Positions 41,345 to 50,149 of a stretch of DNA of 64,000 nt are shown piece by piece. Made by a program: the position numbers and the translations under genes. Numbering within the stretch: the first letter of the stretch is position 1; each line of letters starts with the position of its first letter. Origin of the DNA: Egicoccus sp. AB-alg6-2 (GTDB lineage: Bacteria > Actinomycetota > Nitriliruptoria > Nitriliruptorales > Nitriliruptoraceae); assembly GCF_041821025.1 (NCBI RefSeq), contig NZ_JBGUAY010000007.1, positions 1-64,000 of the forward strand. Direction: 5' to 3'. A model generated the notes under the pieces. It saw only the letters and a list, made by a program, of their open reading frames with translations. It was not told where the DNA came from and ran no database searches.

Positions 41345-43428
41345 GCGCCCTGACCTCGCCGCAGGGCGGGCGCAGCTTCGCCCGCAGCATCGTGCCGCTG
41401 ATGCTCGTCGGCGCCGTCGTCACCATGGTGGTGCCGATCCCGCCGGTCCTGCTCGACCTGCTGCTCGCGCTCAACCTCGCCTTCGCCCTGCTGATCCTGC
41501 TGTCGGTGTTGACACTCAAGGACACGCTGGCCCTGTCGAGCTTCCCGTCGCTGATCCTGCTCACCACCCTGATGCGGCTCGCCCTCAACGTGTCCTCGAC
41601 GCGGCTGATCCTGCTCGAGGGGTACGCCGGCAAGGTGATCGAGACCTTCGGCAGCTTCGTCGTCGGTGGCTCAGTGGTCGTGGGCCTGGTCGTCTTCCTC
41701 ATCCTCGTGGTGATCCAGTTCGTGGTCATCACCAACGGTGCCGGCCGTGTCGCCGAGGTCGGTGCGCGATTCGCCCTCGACGCCATGCCCGGCAAGCAGA
41801 TGGCGATCGACGCCGACCTTGCCGCTGGGCTCATCAACGAGACCGAGGCACGGGAGCGGCGCACCCGCATCGCGCAGGAGTCGGACTTCTACGGCGCGAT
41901 GGACGGTGCCTCGAAGTTCGTCAAGGGTGACGCCATCGCGGGCATCATCATCGTCGTCATCAACCTCATCGGGGGCCTGGTCATCGGCATCACGATGGCC
42001 GGCATGTCGGCCGGTGAAGCCGCCTCCACCTACTCGCTGCTCACGGTCGGTGACGGGCTCATCAGCCAGATCCCGGCCTTGCTCATCTCGGCCGCGACCG
42101 GCCTGCTCGTCTCGCGCGTCGACGGCGAGGAGGACCTCGGCCAGACCGTCGGTCGCCAGCTCATGCGCGAGCCGCGGGTCCTGCGCACCGGCGCCCTGGT
42201 CATGGCCGGGCTCGGCCTGCTCCCCGGTCTGCCGAAGCTGCCGTTCGCCGTCATCGTGATCGCCCTGCTGGTCCTGGGCGCCCGGGCCAAGTCGGCCGCC
42301 GACCTCACCGCCGAGCGGGTCGCCCGCGGCGAGGGCGTCGAGGGCGAGCCCGGGGTCGTACGCCTCGACCCCGACGACCCGCAGGCCCTGATCGACCAGC
42401 TCCGGGTCGAACCCCTCGAGCTCCACCTCGCCTACGACGTCCTCGATCTCACCGACCAGGAGGCCGGCGGGGACCTGCTCCAGCGGGTCCGCGCCCTCCG
42501 ACGCCAGATCGGCGAGGAACTCGGCCTCGTCATGCCGCTGGTCCGCACCGCCGACGACGTGACCCTGCCGTCGGGCACGTACCGGATCCTGCTGCACGGC
42601 GTCGAGGTGGCACGGGGCAGCGCGCCCCGCGACCGCGTGCTCGCCCTGCCCGCGATCGAGGGGGAGTTGGGCGGTGTCGCCGGCGAGGAGACGATCGAAC
42701 CGGTCTTCGGACTCAAGGCCTACTGGGTGCCCACCGAGGCCCGCAGCCGCGTCACCGCGACCGGGGCGACCGTCGTCGACCGCTCTGCGGTCGTGGTCAC
42801 CCACCTCGCCGAGATCGGCCGCCGCCACGCCGGCGAACTGCTCTCGCGACAGCAGGTGCAACAGTTGGTCGAGTCGCTGCGGTATGACGAGCCCCTGCTG
42901 GCCGACGAGGTGGGGACCGAGACGTTGCCCGTGGCCGTCCTCCACGACGTGCTGCGCGAACTCCTGCGCGAGCGTGTGAGCATCCGCGACCTCGGCCGCA
43001 TCGTCGAGGCCGTCTCCGGCCGTGCCCGCGAGACGCGCTCGCTGGACCAGTTGGTCGGCGCCGCACGGGTCGCGATCGGTGCGGGCATCCTCAGCCGCAT
43101 CGCCCCGCTCGGCGAGCTCAGCGCCATCACGCTCGCGCCCGCGATCGAGGGCGAGCTGCACGAACGCGTCCGCGACATCGACGGGACGCTGCAGCTGATC
43201 GTCGAGCCCGAGCGGCTCGCCCCCCTGATCGCCGAGACCGCCGACCTCGTCAACCGCAACGGCGGCAACGCCGTGGCGGTCATCTGCGGCCAACTACTGC
43301 GTCGGCCGCTCCGCAACGCCCTCGCCGCCTCCGGCGTCGACGTCGCCGTCGTCGCCTATCCCGAACTGCCCTCCCACCTCCAGCTCAACGTGATCGGAGC
43401 CATCGGTGTCGCGCATGCAGACGTCTGA
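41341..43428 (+). CDS. flhA: flagellar export gate protein FlhA
   Basis: 695 residues, normal length. About eight membrane helices (to about 325) with the FHIPEP-type region FPSLILLTTLMRLALNVSST and ARFALDAMPGKQMAIDADL. The cytoplasmic nonameric ring domain (about 350-690) docks chaperone-substrate complexes. It couples the ion gradient to export. ATG 41341 overlaps flhB. Confidence 0.97.
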   Translation: MSALTSPQGGRSFARSIVPLMLVGAVVTMVVPIPPVLLDLLLALNLAFALLILLSVLTLKDTLALSSFPSLILLTTLMRLALNVSSTRLILLEGYAGKVIETFGSFVVGGSVVVGLVVFLILVVIQFVVITNGAGRVAEVGARFALDAMPGKQMAIDADLAAGLINETEARERRTRIAQESDFYGAMDGASKFVKGDAIAGIIIVVINLIGGLVIGITMAGMSAGEAASTYSLLTVGDGLISQIPALLISAATGLLVSRVDGEEDLGQTVGRQLMREPRVLRTGALVMAGLGLLPGLPKLPFAVIVIALLVLGARAKSAADLTAERVARGEGVEGEPGVVRLDPDDPQALIDQLRVEPLELHLAYDVLDLTDQEAGGDLLQRVRALRRQIGEELGLVMPLVRTADDVTLPSGTYRILLHGVEVARGSAPRDRVLALPAIEGELGGVAGEETIEPVFGLKAYWVPTEARSRVTATGATVVDRSAVVVTHLAEIGRRHAGELLSRQQVQQLVESLRYDEPLLADEVGTETLPVAVLHDVLRELLRERVSIRDLGRIVEAVSGRARETRSLDQLVGAARVAIGAGILSRIAPLGELSAITLAPAIEGELHERVRDIDGTLQLIVEPERLAPLIAETADLVNRNGGNAVAVICGQLLRRPLRNALAASGVDVAVVAYPELPSHLQLNVIGAIGVAHADV

Positions 43429-44647
43429 AGCACCCCAGGACACCGCGCCGGTCGCCGGCGCGACCCTGGTCGCCGAGGCGGCCACGGCCGAAGCCGCCCT
43501 CGAGGAGGTGCACGCGACCTACGGCCCCGGCGCCCGCATCATCGCCGCCAAGCGGGTCCTGCGCGGCGGCATCGGGGGCTTCTTCGCCAGGGAGGTGGTC
43601 CAGATCCACGCGGCGGCCGGGACGACCACTTCCGGCGCCGCGCCCGGCCCCGCACCGGACGCGCCCACGACCGCGCCCGCCGTCGCCGGCGACGCCCCCG
43701 CGACGGCCGCGACGGCCTCGCCGATCGACCGCCTCCTCGCCGACGCCGGCGAGGAGCCCGACGAGGTCGACTTCGCCACGTTCCTGCGGCGGCAGCTGGC
43801 GCCGCAGCCGGCAGCGGCCCAGAGCGCGAGCGTGAACGTCCCGAAGGCGCCCGGGCCGGGCCATCGCCCGCCCGCGACCCCGGTGACCTGGCCGAGCGCT
43901 GACAGTCCAGGCCGCCCGGCGTGGGCGGACGCGCCCGCCGGCTCCACCGTGACCCCCGGCACCGAACAGACGCCGCCGGCCGCCGAGACCGAGCCGCTCG
44001 CGGTGGCCGACACCGGGCTGCCGCCGACGGCCGAGCCCCTCGGGGACACCGTGCCGGAGCCGACCGGTCACACGGCGGCACCTGCCGACGAGGGGCACGC
44101 CGAGGCGGTGGCGGGCCGCGCCTGGTCGCGGACCACGCTGATCCGACTGGGTCTCCCGGTCGACTTCGTCCAGTCCCTGACCGTTTCCGACGCGGCGGAC
44201 GACGTCGCGTGGACCTTCGCCCTCGCCGAGGCGCTGCGACCGCTTTGCCGGCCGCTGCCTGCCGGGCGCTCCCTTCTGATCGGCCCCCGGGCCCGTGGCC
44301 TCGCCGCCGCGATCGGGATGCCGGTGACCGCCATCGGTCAGCCCCTGCTGGCACTGGGTGACGTCGCCGCGGGCGTGACCGGCTCGGAGACCAGCCTGCA
44401 CTGGCTGGCGCGGGCCCGTCGCGGCCGGTGGCTCCACCTCGTCGCCGGCGGCAAGGGCTGGCGCGAACTGCTGCATGCCGACCCCCTGGCGATCTCGTGG
44501 GCCGCCGAGGAACACCTGCCCGAGGCGCTGCGCGCGGCCGTCGAACTCGGCCTCGTCCTGGGTTACGGCCCCGCCGGTGGGACCACGGGCCGGGCGCAGC
44601 CGCTGGACGTCGCCCTGGCCATCCGCGACCTGGTGCCGTCCCGATGA
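43406..44647 (+). CDS. FlhF-like N-domain protein lacking the GTPase domain
   Basis: 413 residues directly after flhA, where flhF normally lies. The segment ALEEVHATYGPGARIIAAKR then GGIGGFFAREVVQIHAAAG matches the FlhF N-terminal region. A Pro/Ala-rich linker of about 150 residues follows. The C-terminal about 170 residues contain no P-loop (GxxGxGKTT), DTAGR or TKLD motif of the SRP-type GTPase. It may position the flagellum without GTP switching, or be a relic. Starts GTG 43406 or ATG 43415; both overlap flhA. Confidence 0.7.
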   Translation: MSRMQTSEAPQDTAPVAGATLVAEAATAEAALEEVHATYGPGARIIAAKRVLRGGIGGFFAREVVQIHAAAGTTTSGAAPGPAPDAPTTAPAVAGDAPATAATASPIDRLLADAGEEPDEVDFATFLRRQLAPQPAAAQSASVNVPKAPGPGHRPPATPVTWPSADSPGRPAWADAPAGSTVTPGTEQTPPAAETEPLAVADTGLPPTAEPLGDTVPEPTGHTAAPADEGHAEAVAGRAWSRTTLIRLGLPVDFVQSLTVSDAADDVAWTFALAEALRPLCRPLPAGRSLLIGPRARGLAAAIGMPVTAIGQPLLALGDVAAGVTGSETSLHWLARARRGRWLHLVAGGKGWRELLHADPLAISWAAEEHLPEALRAAVELGLVLGYGPAGGTTGRAQPLDVALAIRDLVPSR

Positions 44648-44895
44648 GCGCCGGACCCCTGCGCCGCGCCATCGCCGCCCTCGGCATGCTGGCGCTGATC
44701 CCGATCCTCGCGATGATGGCGAGCGGGGCGATCACCCCCATCGACGCCGCCATCCGGGCATTGAGCGTCGCGGCCGCCGTCATCGTCCTCGGCAACGTCG
44801 CGCGCGCCTTCCTCACGGGCGCCCTGCGGCGCGTGGAGCGCCGCGCCTCGGCCGAGGAGCGGCGGACCGCGCCCGACGAGCAGCTACCGGTCTGA
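44644..44895 (+). CDS. small membrane protein ending the flhB-flhA operon
   Basis: 83 residues with two hydrophobic helices (about 8-30 and 38-58: LGMLALIPILAMMASGAI and ALSVAAAVIVLGNVARAFL) and a charged C-terminal tail. It is unrecognised. ATG 44644 overlaps the FlhF-like stop, so it belongs to the export operon. It overlaps the end of the convergent SGNH gene by 12 nt. It takes the position where flhG would be expected but has no ATPase motif. Confidence 0.7.
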   Translation: MSAGPLRRAIAALGMLALIPILAMMASGAITPIDAAIRALSVAAAVIVLGNVARAFLTGALRRVERRASAEERRTAPDEQLPV

Positions 44896-45696
44896 TGCTG
44901 CCGGTGACTGGACCCGGTCGGACCCCGCGGGCGTGACCGGCACAGGCCGGGGCCGCTTCGCCGGAATCCCGTCGCCCGAGGACCGTCCGCGGGCCTTGCG
45001 GTACAGCCACGGTCCGAAGTGGGTGCGCGCCCAGGCGAGCTCCGCGGCGAGCACCTCGGAGCGGTGCCGCACCGCCGGCGGGGGGAGCGGCTGCTGCCAG
45101 TCGGGCGTCGCCTCGGGCAGTCCGAGCCGGTGCGCCAGGGCGGCGGCGATGCGTTCGTGCCCGGGCCCGTTCGCGTGCAGTCGATCCTCGCTCCACAGCC
45201 GCGGGTCGCTGGCGACCGGATGGGCGGCGAGGTCGAGCAGCAGGGCGCCGGAGCGGGTGCAGGCGCGACGGATCCCGTCGTTGAGTGCGAGCAGGCGGCG
45301 CCCCAGCGGCCGCGCGAGCGGCAGCACGGGCGCCAGGTCCGGCAGCGTGAAGCTGACCACGGTCGCGCCCTCGCGGACGAAGGCCGCCTGCATCGCGTGC
45401 AGGTCCCTGACCACCGACCGCGCGTCGAACGAGGGACGCAGCAGGTCGTTCATCCCCGACACGACGGTGACCAGGTCCGGCGCGAGTTCCAGTGCCGGCA
45501 GCAGCTGCTCGGCCCGGATCCGGGCGGTCGTGCGGCCTCGCACGGCCAGGTTCGCGTACTCGAGTGGGGCGTCCTGGGCCGCGTCGACGTGCACGGCGAA
45601 GCGGTCGGCCCAGCCCCGGTAGCCGCCGTTGCCGTCGGGGTCGTCCATGCCCTCGGTGGTGCTGTCGCCGATGGCCACGTAGCGCCGCCAGACCAC
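44884..45696 (-). CDS. SGNH/GDSL-family hydrolase
   Basis: 270 residues. Block I is YVAIGDSTTEG with the nucleophile Ser, block III is VSGMNDLL, and the C-terminal DRLHANGPGHERIA provides the Asp-His pair (atypically HANGPGH). Esterase or deacetylase activity on small esters or sugar acetates is likely. No signal peptide. GTG 45696 follows AGGAGG. Last gene of the minus-strand sugar operon; removal of acetyl groups from imported oligosaccharides would fit but is inference. Confidence 0.82.
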   Translation of the reverse strand: MVWRRYVAIGDSTTEGMDDPDGNGGYRGWADRFAVHVDAAQDAPLEYANLAVRGRTTARIRAEQLLPALELAPDLVTVVSGMNDLLRPSFDARSVVRDLHAMQAAFVREGATVVSFTLPDLAPVLPLARPLGRRLLALNDGIRRACTRSGALLLDLAAHPVASDPRLWSEDRLHANGPGHERIAAALAHRLGLPEATPDWQQPLPPPAVRHRSEVLAAELAWARTHFGPWLYRKARGRSSGDGIPAKRPRPVPVTPAGSDRVQSPAASDR

Positions 45697-45742
45697 GGAA
45701 CGCCCCCTCCTGCGTCGCCCGTGCGGCGCGCCGGGCGCGAGG

Positions 45743-46282
45743 TTATGCCGCCTCGTCGTTCCCGGAGGCGGCCGCACGACCCAGCGTGATCTCGTCGGCG
45801 ATCCCCGTCGTCGCCAGCGGCAGTGCAGCCGCGCTGACGATGGCGAAGTCGGTGGCGCCGATGGCGATCAGCAGCAGTACGTACGCGCTCGCCACCACGA
45901 GCGTGACGATCCGCGTGCGCAGTCCGACCCCGCCCAGCCGGCGCTGGGCGACGACACCGCCGGCGCCGAACCCGGCGAAGAGGCCGACAACCGGGTTGAG
46001 CAGCACGACGGGGAGTCCGACGAGCAGGAACAGCCCCATCGCCTTGAGCACCGCCCCCGGCGCGCCACGGTGTCGGGACCCGAATGCCAGCACCAGGAAC
46101 GTCAGGGGGACGAGCGCGAGCCCGAACGCCACCAGGTCGGCCGGGACGGGATCGCCGGCGTGCGAGGCGCCGAGCGCGGTGACGATGGGCCAGTAGGCGA
46201 ACTGCATCACCAGGCTGGCGGCGATGATCGCCAGCCAGCGACGGCGGGGAGACAGCTCCCCGCCGCCGAACAGCGTCCCCAT
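45743..46282 (-). CDS. small multi-pass membrane protein of unknown function
   Basis: 179 residues with about five hydrophobic helices (for example WLAIIAASLVMQFAYWPIV and LVAFGLALVPLTFLVLAF) and polar termini. No family was recognised. ATG 46282 lies three bases after the upstream permease stop with GAAGGG before it, so it is co-transcribed with the sugar ABC genes. Confidence 0.75.
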   Translation of the reverse strand: MGTLFGGGELSPRRRWLAIIAASLVMQFAYWPIVTALGASHAGDPVPADLVAFGLALVPLTFLVLAFGSRHRGAPGAVLKAMGLFLLVGLPVVLLNPVVGLFAGFGAGGVVAQRRLGGVGLRTRIVTLVVASAYVLLLIAIGATDFAIVSAAALPLATTGIADEITLGRAAASGNDEAA

Positions 46283-46285
46283 GCG

Positions 46286-47233
46286 TCAGCCCTTCACCGC
46301 ACCCGCGGTCAGGCCCCGGACGAAGAAGCGCTGGAGCGAGAAGAACACCACCATGGGCAGACCCATCGTGACGAACGCCGCCGCCGGCAGGATGTGCCGA
46401 TTCTGGCCGAAGGCGCCCTGCAGGTCGGCCAGCGCCAGCTGCAGCACCCGGACGTCGGCGGTGCCGCCGAGGAAGACCAGGGCCACCAGCAGGTCGTTCC
46501 AGACCCACAGGAACTGCAGCGTGGCGAACGCCGCCAACGCCGGGACCGAGAGCGGCACCACGAGGCGGGTGAAGATCTGCATGTGGGTGGCGCCGTCGAC
46601 CCGGGCGGACTCGATGATCGAGGACGGCAGCGAACCGACGTAGTTGCGCAGCAGGTAGATCGCCAGCGGGAGCCCGAACCCGGTGTGCGCCAGCCACATG
46701 GCCGGGAAGCTGCCCTGCAGCTGCAGCGCGGGGAAGATCGTGATCCCGAACAGCTCGACGCCGTTCTGGTACAGGCGCAGGATCGGGATCAGCGCCACGT
46801 GCAGCGGCACGGCGATCAGCGCGACGACGCCGACGAAGAGCAGGTAGCGGCCCTTGAAGTGCATCCACGAGAACGCGTATGCCGCGAACATGGCGATCGT
46901 GATCGGGATCACGGTGGAGGGGATGGTCACCGCCAGGCTGTTGATGAACGCGTTGCCGAAGCCCCGCGACTGGCCCAGGACGGTGGCGTAGTTGTCCAGC
47001 GTCCACTGGCCCTCGGCGAAGGGTCGGATGAACGCCGTCCACCAGCCCTCGGAGTTGATGTAAGAGCGGGTGCGGAACGACGAGATGAACAGGCCGACGG
47101 TCGGGATCAGCCAGATCGCCACGATCACGATGACTGTGATCCGGACGAACCAGCCGCTGCCCGAGGACTTCGTCCCGGTCGGCCGCGGCGCCGCGGTGGT
47201 GGCCTCGGGGGCCGAGGTGGTGGCGGTGCTCAT
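46286..47233 (-). CDS. carbohydrate ABC transporter permease (MalG/CebG type)
   Basis: 315 residues, six membrane segments. The inner-membrane permease motif EAA---G appears as ESARVDGATHMQIFTRLVVPL, typical of CUT1 MalG-type. First segment about 30-52. ATG 47233 overlaps the partner permease stop. With the next permease it should form the channel; no ATPase gene is present, so a shared ATPase of the MsiK type encoded elsewhere is expected. Confidence 0.92.
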   Translation of the reverse strand: MSTATTSAPEATTAAPRPTGTKSSGSGWFVRITVIVIVAIWLIPTVGLFISSFRTRSYINSEGWWTAFIRPFAEGQWTLDNYATVLGQSRGFGNAFINSLAVTIPSTVIPITIAMFAAYAFSWMHFKGRYLLFVGVVALIAVPLHVALIPILRLYQNGVELFGITIFPALQLQGSFPAMWLAHTGFGLPLAIYLLRNYVGSLPSSIIESARVDGATHMQIFTRLVVPLSVPALAAFATLQFLWVWNDLLVALVFLGGTADVRVLQLALADLQGAFGQNRHILPAAAFVTMGLPMVVFFSLQRFFVRGLTAGAVKG

Positions 47234-48372
47234 CGGATCTCCTCCTCGGCGCGGAAGCGCTTGATGTTCCAGATCATCACGGGCAGGACGAGCACGAACA
47301 GCATGGTCGCGATCGCCGCCCCCTGGCCCTGGTCGCGGAAGGTGAAGAACCAGCGGATGAAGCGTTCGGCGATCACCTCGGTGCCGTCGCGACCGCCGGT
47401 CATGACCCAGACGATGTCGAAGATCTTGAGGACGTTGATGATCATCGTCGTGGTGACGACCACGATGGCCGACATGATCGAGGGCACGGTGATGCGCCAG
47501 AACACCTGCAGTTCGGTGGCGCCGTCGATGCGGGCGGCCTCGAGGATGTCCTCGGGGACGCCCTTGATCGCCGCCGACAGGATCACCATGGCGAAGCCGG
47601 TCTGCATCCAGACCATGATGATCATCAGGAAGAAGTTGTTCCAGGGGTAGATGGCCGTCCACGACACGGGGTCCTGGCCCAGTGCGGTCAGGATGCCGTT
47701 GAGCAGACCGGTCTGGTTGCCGAACGCCTGGAAGTCGTAGATGAAGGCCCAGACGACGCTGGCGCCCACGAACGAGATCGCCATCGGCAAAAAGATCAGC
47801 GACTTCGCCAGCGACTCGCCCTTGCGCAGTCGGTCGGCGAGGACGGCGAAGACCAGGCCGATGCCGACCGCGAGCCCGGGCACCACGACCATCCAGGCGA
47901 GGGTGTTGAGCACCGAGCGGCGCAACGAGGGGTCGGTCCAGATGCGTACGAAGTTGTCGGTGCCGATCCATTCGTTGCCGCGGGCGTCCTGGAACCCGAG
48001 CATGATGGTGCGGATGGCGGGGTAGAGCAGGAAGATGCCCAACAGGATCAGTGCCGGTCCGACGAACACCCACGGCCGCACGGTCTCCTGGAACCGGAGC
48101 GGCAGGCCGTCGGTGAGGCGGTCGAGCAGCACGAACAGCGCGAAGACCCCGACGACCCCGATCAGGAGGGCGACGCTGACCACGAGCGCGGCGTTGGCGT
48201 CGGTGCCACGCATCCACTCGAACGCCGCCAGCGACAGCACGGCCGTCAACAGCAGCAACCCGCCGCTGATGGCGACCTTGGCCCGGTTCATGCCCCCCGG
48301 TGGCCGGATCCCCTCGTCCGACAGCTCCTCGTCGTCGACCTGGGTCGTCGGCGGTGGCGGTGACGTCGTCAC
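47230..48372 (-). CDS. carbohydrate ABC transporter permease (MalF/CebF type)
   Basis: 380 residues, longer than typical CebF (about 300) because of an extra N-terminal pair of membrane segments (about 33-85), as in some MalF. The EAA loop is EAARIDGATELQVFWRITVPS. GTG 48372 is the first plausible start. It precedes MalG-type and follows the binding protein, with a large hairpin in the 133-bp gap before it. Confidence 0.91.
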   Translation of the reverse strand: MTTSPPPPTTQVDDEELSDEGIRPPGGMNRAKVAISGGLLLLTAVLSLAAFEWMRGTDANAALVVSVALLIGVVGVFALFVLLDRLTDGLPLRFQETVRPWVFVGPALILLGIFLLYPAIRTIMLGFQDARGNEWIGTDNFVRIWTDPSLRRSVLNTLAWMVVVPGLAVGIGLVFAVLADRLRKGESLAKSLIFLPMAISFVGASVVWAFIYDFQAFGNQTGLLNGILTALGQDPVSWTAIYPWNNFFLMIIMVWMQTGFAMVILSAAIKGVPEDILEAARIDGATELQVFWRITVPSIMSAIVVVTTTMIINVLKIFDIVWVMTGGRDGTEVIAERFIRWFFTFRDQGQGAAIATMLFVLVLPVMIWNIKRFRAEEEIR

Positions 48373-48460
48373 GGCAACTCTCCCTCGCGCGTTGCACCTC
48401 CCGGCACGCTAGCCATTCGCGGCCGGCGCGTGCGCGGATTCCCGGACGTGTCGGGCACGG

Positions 48461-48492
48461 ATCGGGGGCGCCGCGATCGCGGCGCCCCCGAT
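48461..48492 (-). terminator. 32-bp perfect palindrome between binding protein and permease genes
   Basis: A perfect inverted repeat of 16-bp arms (ATCGGGGGCGCCGCGA and its complement) with no loop unpaired beyond the centre. It starts 14 bases after the binding-protein stop. No T-run, so it probably stabilises the binding-protein mRNA or attenuates transcription, raising binding protein over permease. Confidence 0.7.
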
Positions 48493-48505
48493 GGTCATGC
48501 CGGAC

Positions 48506-49825
48506 TCAGCTGGACGGCCAGCTGTTCTGCACCTCGGTCAGCAGCGACTCGATGTCGCCACCGCGCATCCACTCGTTCATGGCGTTCCAGAACGAGCCGG
48601 AACCGACCTGGGGCGGCATGAGGTCCGACGCGTCGAAACGCGCCGTGCCCTCGCGCAACGCGCTCAGGGTGGACTCGGCGGCCGTCGCGACCACCTCGTC
48701 GTCGTAGCAGTCCGCCGTGGTGTTGACGTTCGGCGAGATGCGGGCCACGTCCTCGAAGCTGCCCTGTGCGCACTGGGCGTCCGTGTCGGTGAAGACGCGG
48801 ATGAACTCGCGGACCTCGGGACGGTCGTCGAAGACCGTGGCCAGCTCGCCGGCGATCAGGGCGCCGTCGTTGCCGTCGATCGAGGGGAACGGGAACACGC
48901 CGTAGTCGGTGCCGAACTCCGCCCCGTCGGGGAAGAAGTTGGTGATGAACGACGCCTGACGGTGCATCAGGGCGTCGGGCTCGTCGCCGATGATGGCCGC
49001 GGGGGCGTCACGGAAGTCGATGTCGGGGATCGCCGACTTGCCGCCGACCACGAAGCCCTCGCCGTCGAGGATGCGGTCGAACGTCTCGGCCGCCTCGACG
49101 ATCGCGGGGTCGTCGAAGGGGACCTCGTTGGAGACCCAGCCGTCGTAGGTCTCGGCACCGGCCTGGCGCAGGACGATGTCCTCCATCCAGTCGGTCGCCG
49201 GCCAGCCGGTCGCGTCGTCGGAGCCGGTCCCGATCGCCCAGGGCGTGTAGCCGTCGGCGACCATCTGCTCGGACAGCGAGATGAGGTCGTCGAAGGTCTC
49301 GGGGATCTCGTAGCCCTCGGCCTCGAAGACCGGGATGTTGTACCAGACCAGGGACTTGAAGTTGACGTTGGTCGGGATGCCGTAGTGCTCACCCTCGTAC
49401 TCGCCGAGCGAGAGCAGGTAGTCACCGAACCGCTCTTCGAGTTCGGCGATGTCGAAGCCCATGGACTCCAGCGAGATCGCGTTGCCCTGCGCCGCCTGGT
49501 CGACGACCGCGCCCGGCTGCGGGTAGATCGCGATGTCCGGCGGGTTGCCGCCGTCGATGCGGATCTGGACCTGCGACTCGAAGCTGTCCGAACCCTCGTA
49601 GACGGCGTTGGCGCCGGTGGGCTCGTTGAAGTACTCCTGGATGACGGCGTTGATGGCGTCGCCCTCGACGCTGGTGGGAGCGCCGAAGACGGTCACCTCG
49701 GTGCCGCTGAGGTCGCCCTCCTCACCGGTGGCGGTGTCCCCGTTGTCGTCGTCGCCACCGCCGCAGGCGGTGAGCGCAAGTGCGGACGCGGCCAGAGCCG
49801 CGACCAACCTCTTCGTGTGGCGCAT
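48506..49825 (-). CDS. sugar-binding lipoprotein of a CUT1 ABC transporter
   Basis: 439 residues. The lipoprotein signal has a lipobox LTAC (Cys21) followed by GGGDDDN. The mature protein is of the extracellular solute-binding family 1 type and is strikingly acidic. It should capture an oligosaccharide for the MalF/MalG permeases. The neighbouring beta-glucosidase and CebR-type operator point to cellobiose or other beta-glucosides. ATG 49825 is divergent from the glucosidase; first gene of its operon. Confidence 0.92.
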   Translation of the reverse strand: MRHTKRLVAALAASALALTACGGGDDDNGDTATGEEGDLSGTEVTVFGAPTSVEGDAINAVIQEYFNEPTGANAVYEGSDSFESQVQIRIDGGNPPDIAIYPQPGAVVDQAAQGNAISLESMGFDIAELEERFGDYLLSLGEYEGEHYGIPTNVNFKSLVWYNIPVFEAEGYEIPETFDDLISLSEQMVADGYTPWAIGTGSDDATGWPATDWMEDIVLRQAGAETYDGWVSNEVPFDDPAIVEAAETFDRILDGEGFVVGGKSAIPDIDFRDAPAAIIGDEPDALMHRQASFITNFFPDGAEFGTDYGVFPFPSIDGNDGALIAGELATVFDDRPEVREFIRVFTDTDAQCAQGSFEDVARISPNVNTTADCYDDEVVATAAESTLSALREGTARFDASDLMPPQVGSGSFWNAMNEWMRGGDIESLLTEVQNSWPSS

Positions 49826-50022
49826 ACGTGTCGACCTTCTTCCCCTGCGCCGGGATCCGGCGCTCGTGGACGTGTCCGCTGGCTCTGCCTCGAGCGGGCG
49901 GGCAGGATGGCGCGGGAGCCAACCTACGATCGCCACCGTAGGCCTTCGATCGCCGGAACGGGACCGGTTGCAACCTTTCCGGTGCCTCAGCGCGCGCGGA
50001 CAGGCGCTGCCGGGGCGCGCCA

Positions 50023-50051
50023 TTGACAGGGCGCGCCGCGCCGACCACACT
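50023..50051 (+). promoter_or_regulatory. sigma-70-type promoter of the beta-glucosidase gene
   Basis: TTGACA (50023-50028), 17-nt spacer, CACACT (50046-50051). The -35 is consensus; the -10 keeps the A2 and T6 positions. The operator starts directly after the -10. Confidence 0.65.
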
Positions 50052-50067
50052 GTGGGAGCGCTCCCAC
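50052..50067. promoter_or_regulatory. CebR-type LacI-family operator
   Basis: GTGGGAGCGCTCCCAC, a perfect 16-bp palindrome whose core TGGGAGCGCTCCCA is the Streptomyces CebR box. It covers the expected transcription start, so bound repressor would block initiation. The regulator gene at 51529-52581 is adjacent. Confidence 0.85.
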
Positions 50068-50149
50068 GCCCCTGGCGGGGAGCGCTTCGTGCGTCCGGGT
50101 GGCAGGACCGGTCCGAACGCGACGGCCGACCGCGCAGACGAGGATGCTC

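Larger units (their letters stand above)
49826..50149. other. divergent control region between the binding-protein operon and beta-glucosidase
   Basis: 324 bp without a gene. It holds the glucosidase promoter (50023-50051), the CebR-type palindrome (50052-50067), a second 10-bp palindrome GGTTGCAACC (49966-49975) nearer the binding-protein gene, and a short inverted repeat CCTACG...CGTAGG (49923-49942). No short conserved frame was seen. Confidence 0.7.

Noticed and set aside
44644-44895. Small gene after the FlhF-like protein as flhG
   Set aside because: It has two membrane helices and no P-loop; FlhG is a larger soluble ATPase.
49966-49975. GGTTGCAACC as a second LacI-type operator or -35 for the binding-protein gene
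   Set aside because: Palindromic but too short and unlike the CebR box; no convincing -10 follows on the minus strand. Mentioned only in the control-region entry.
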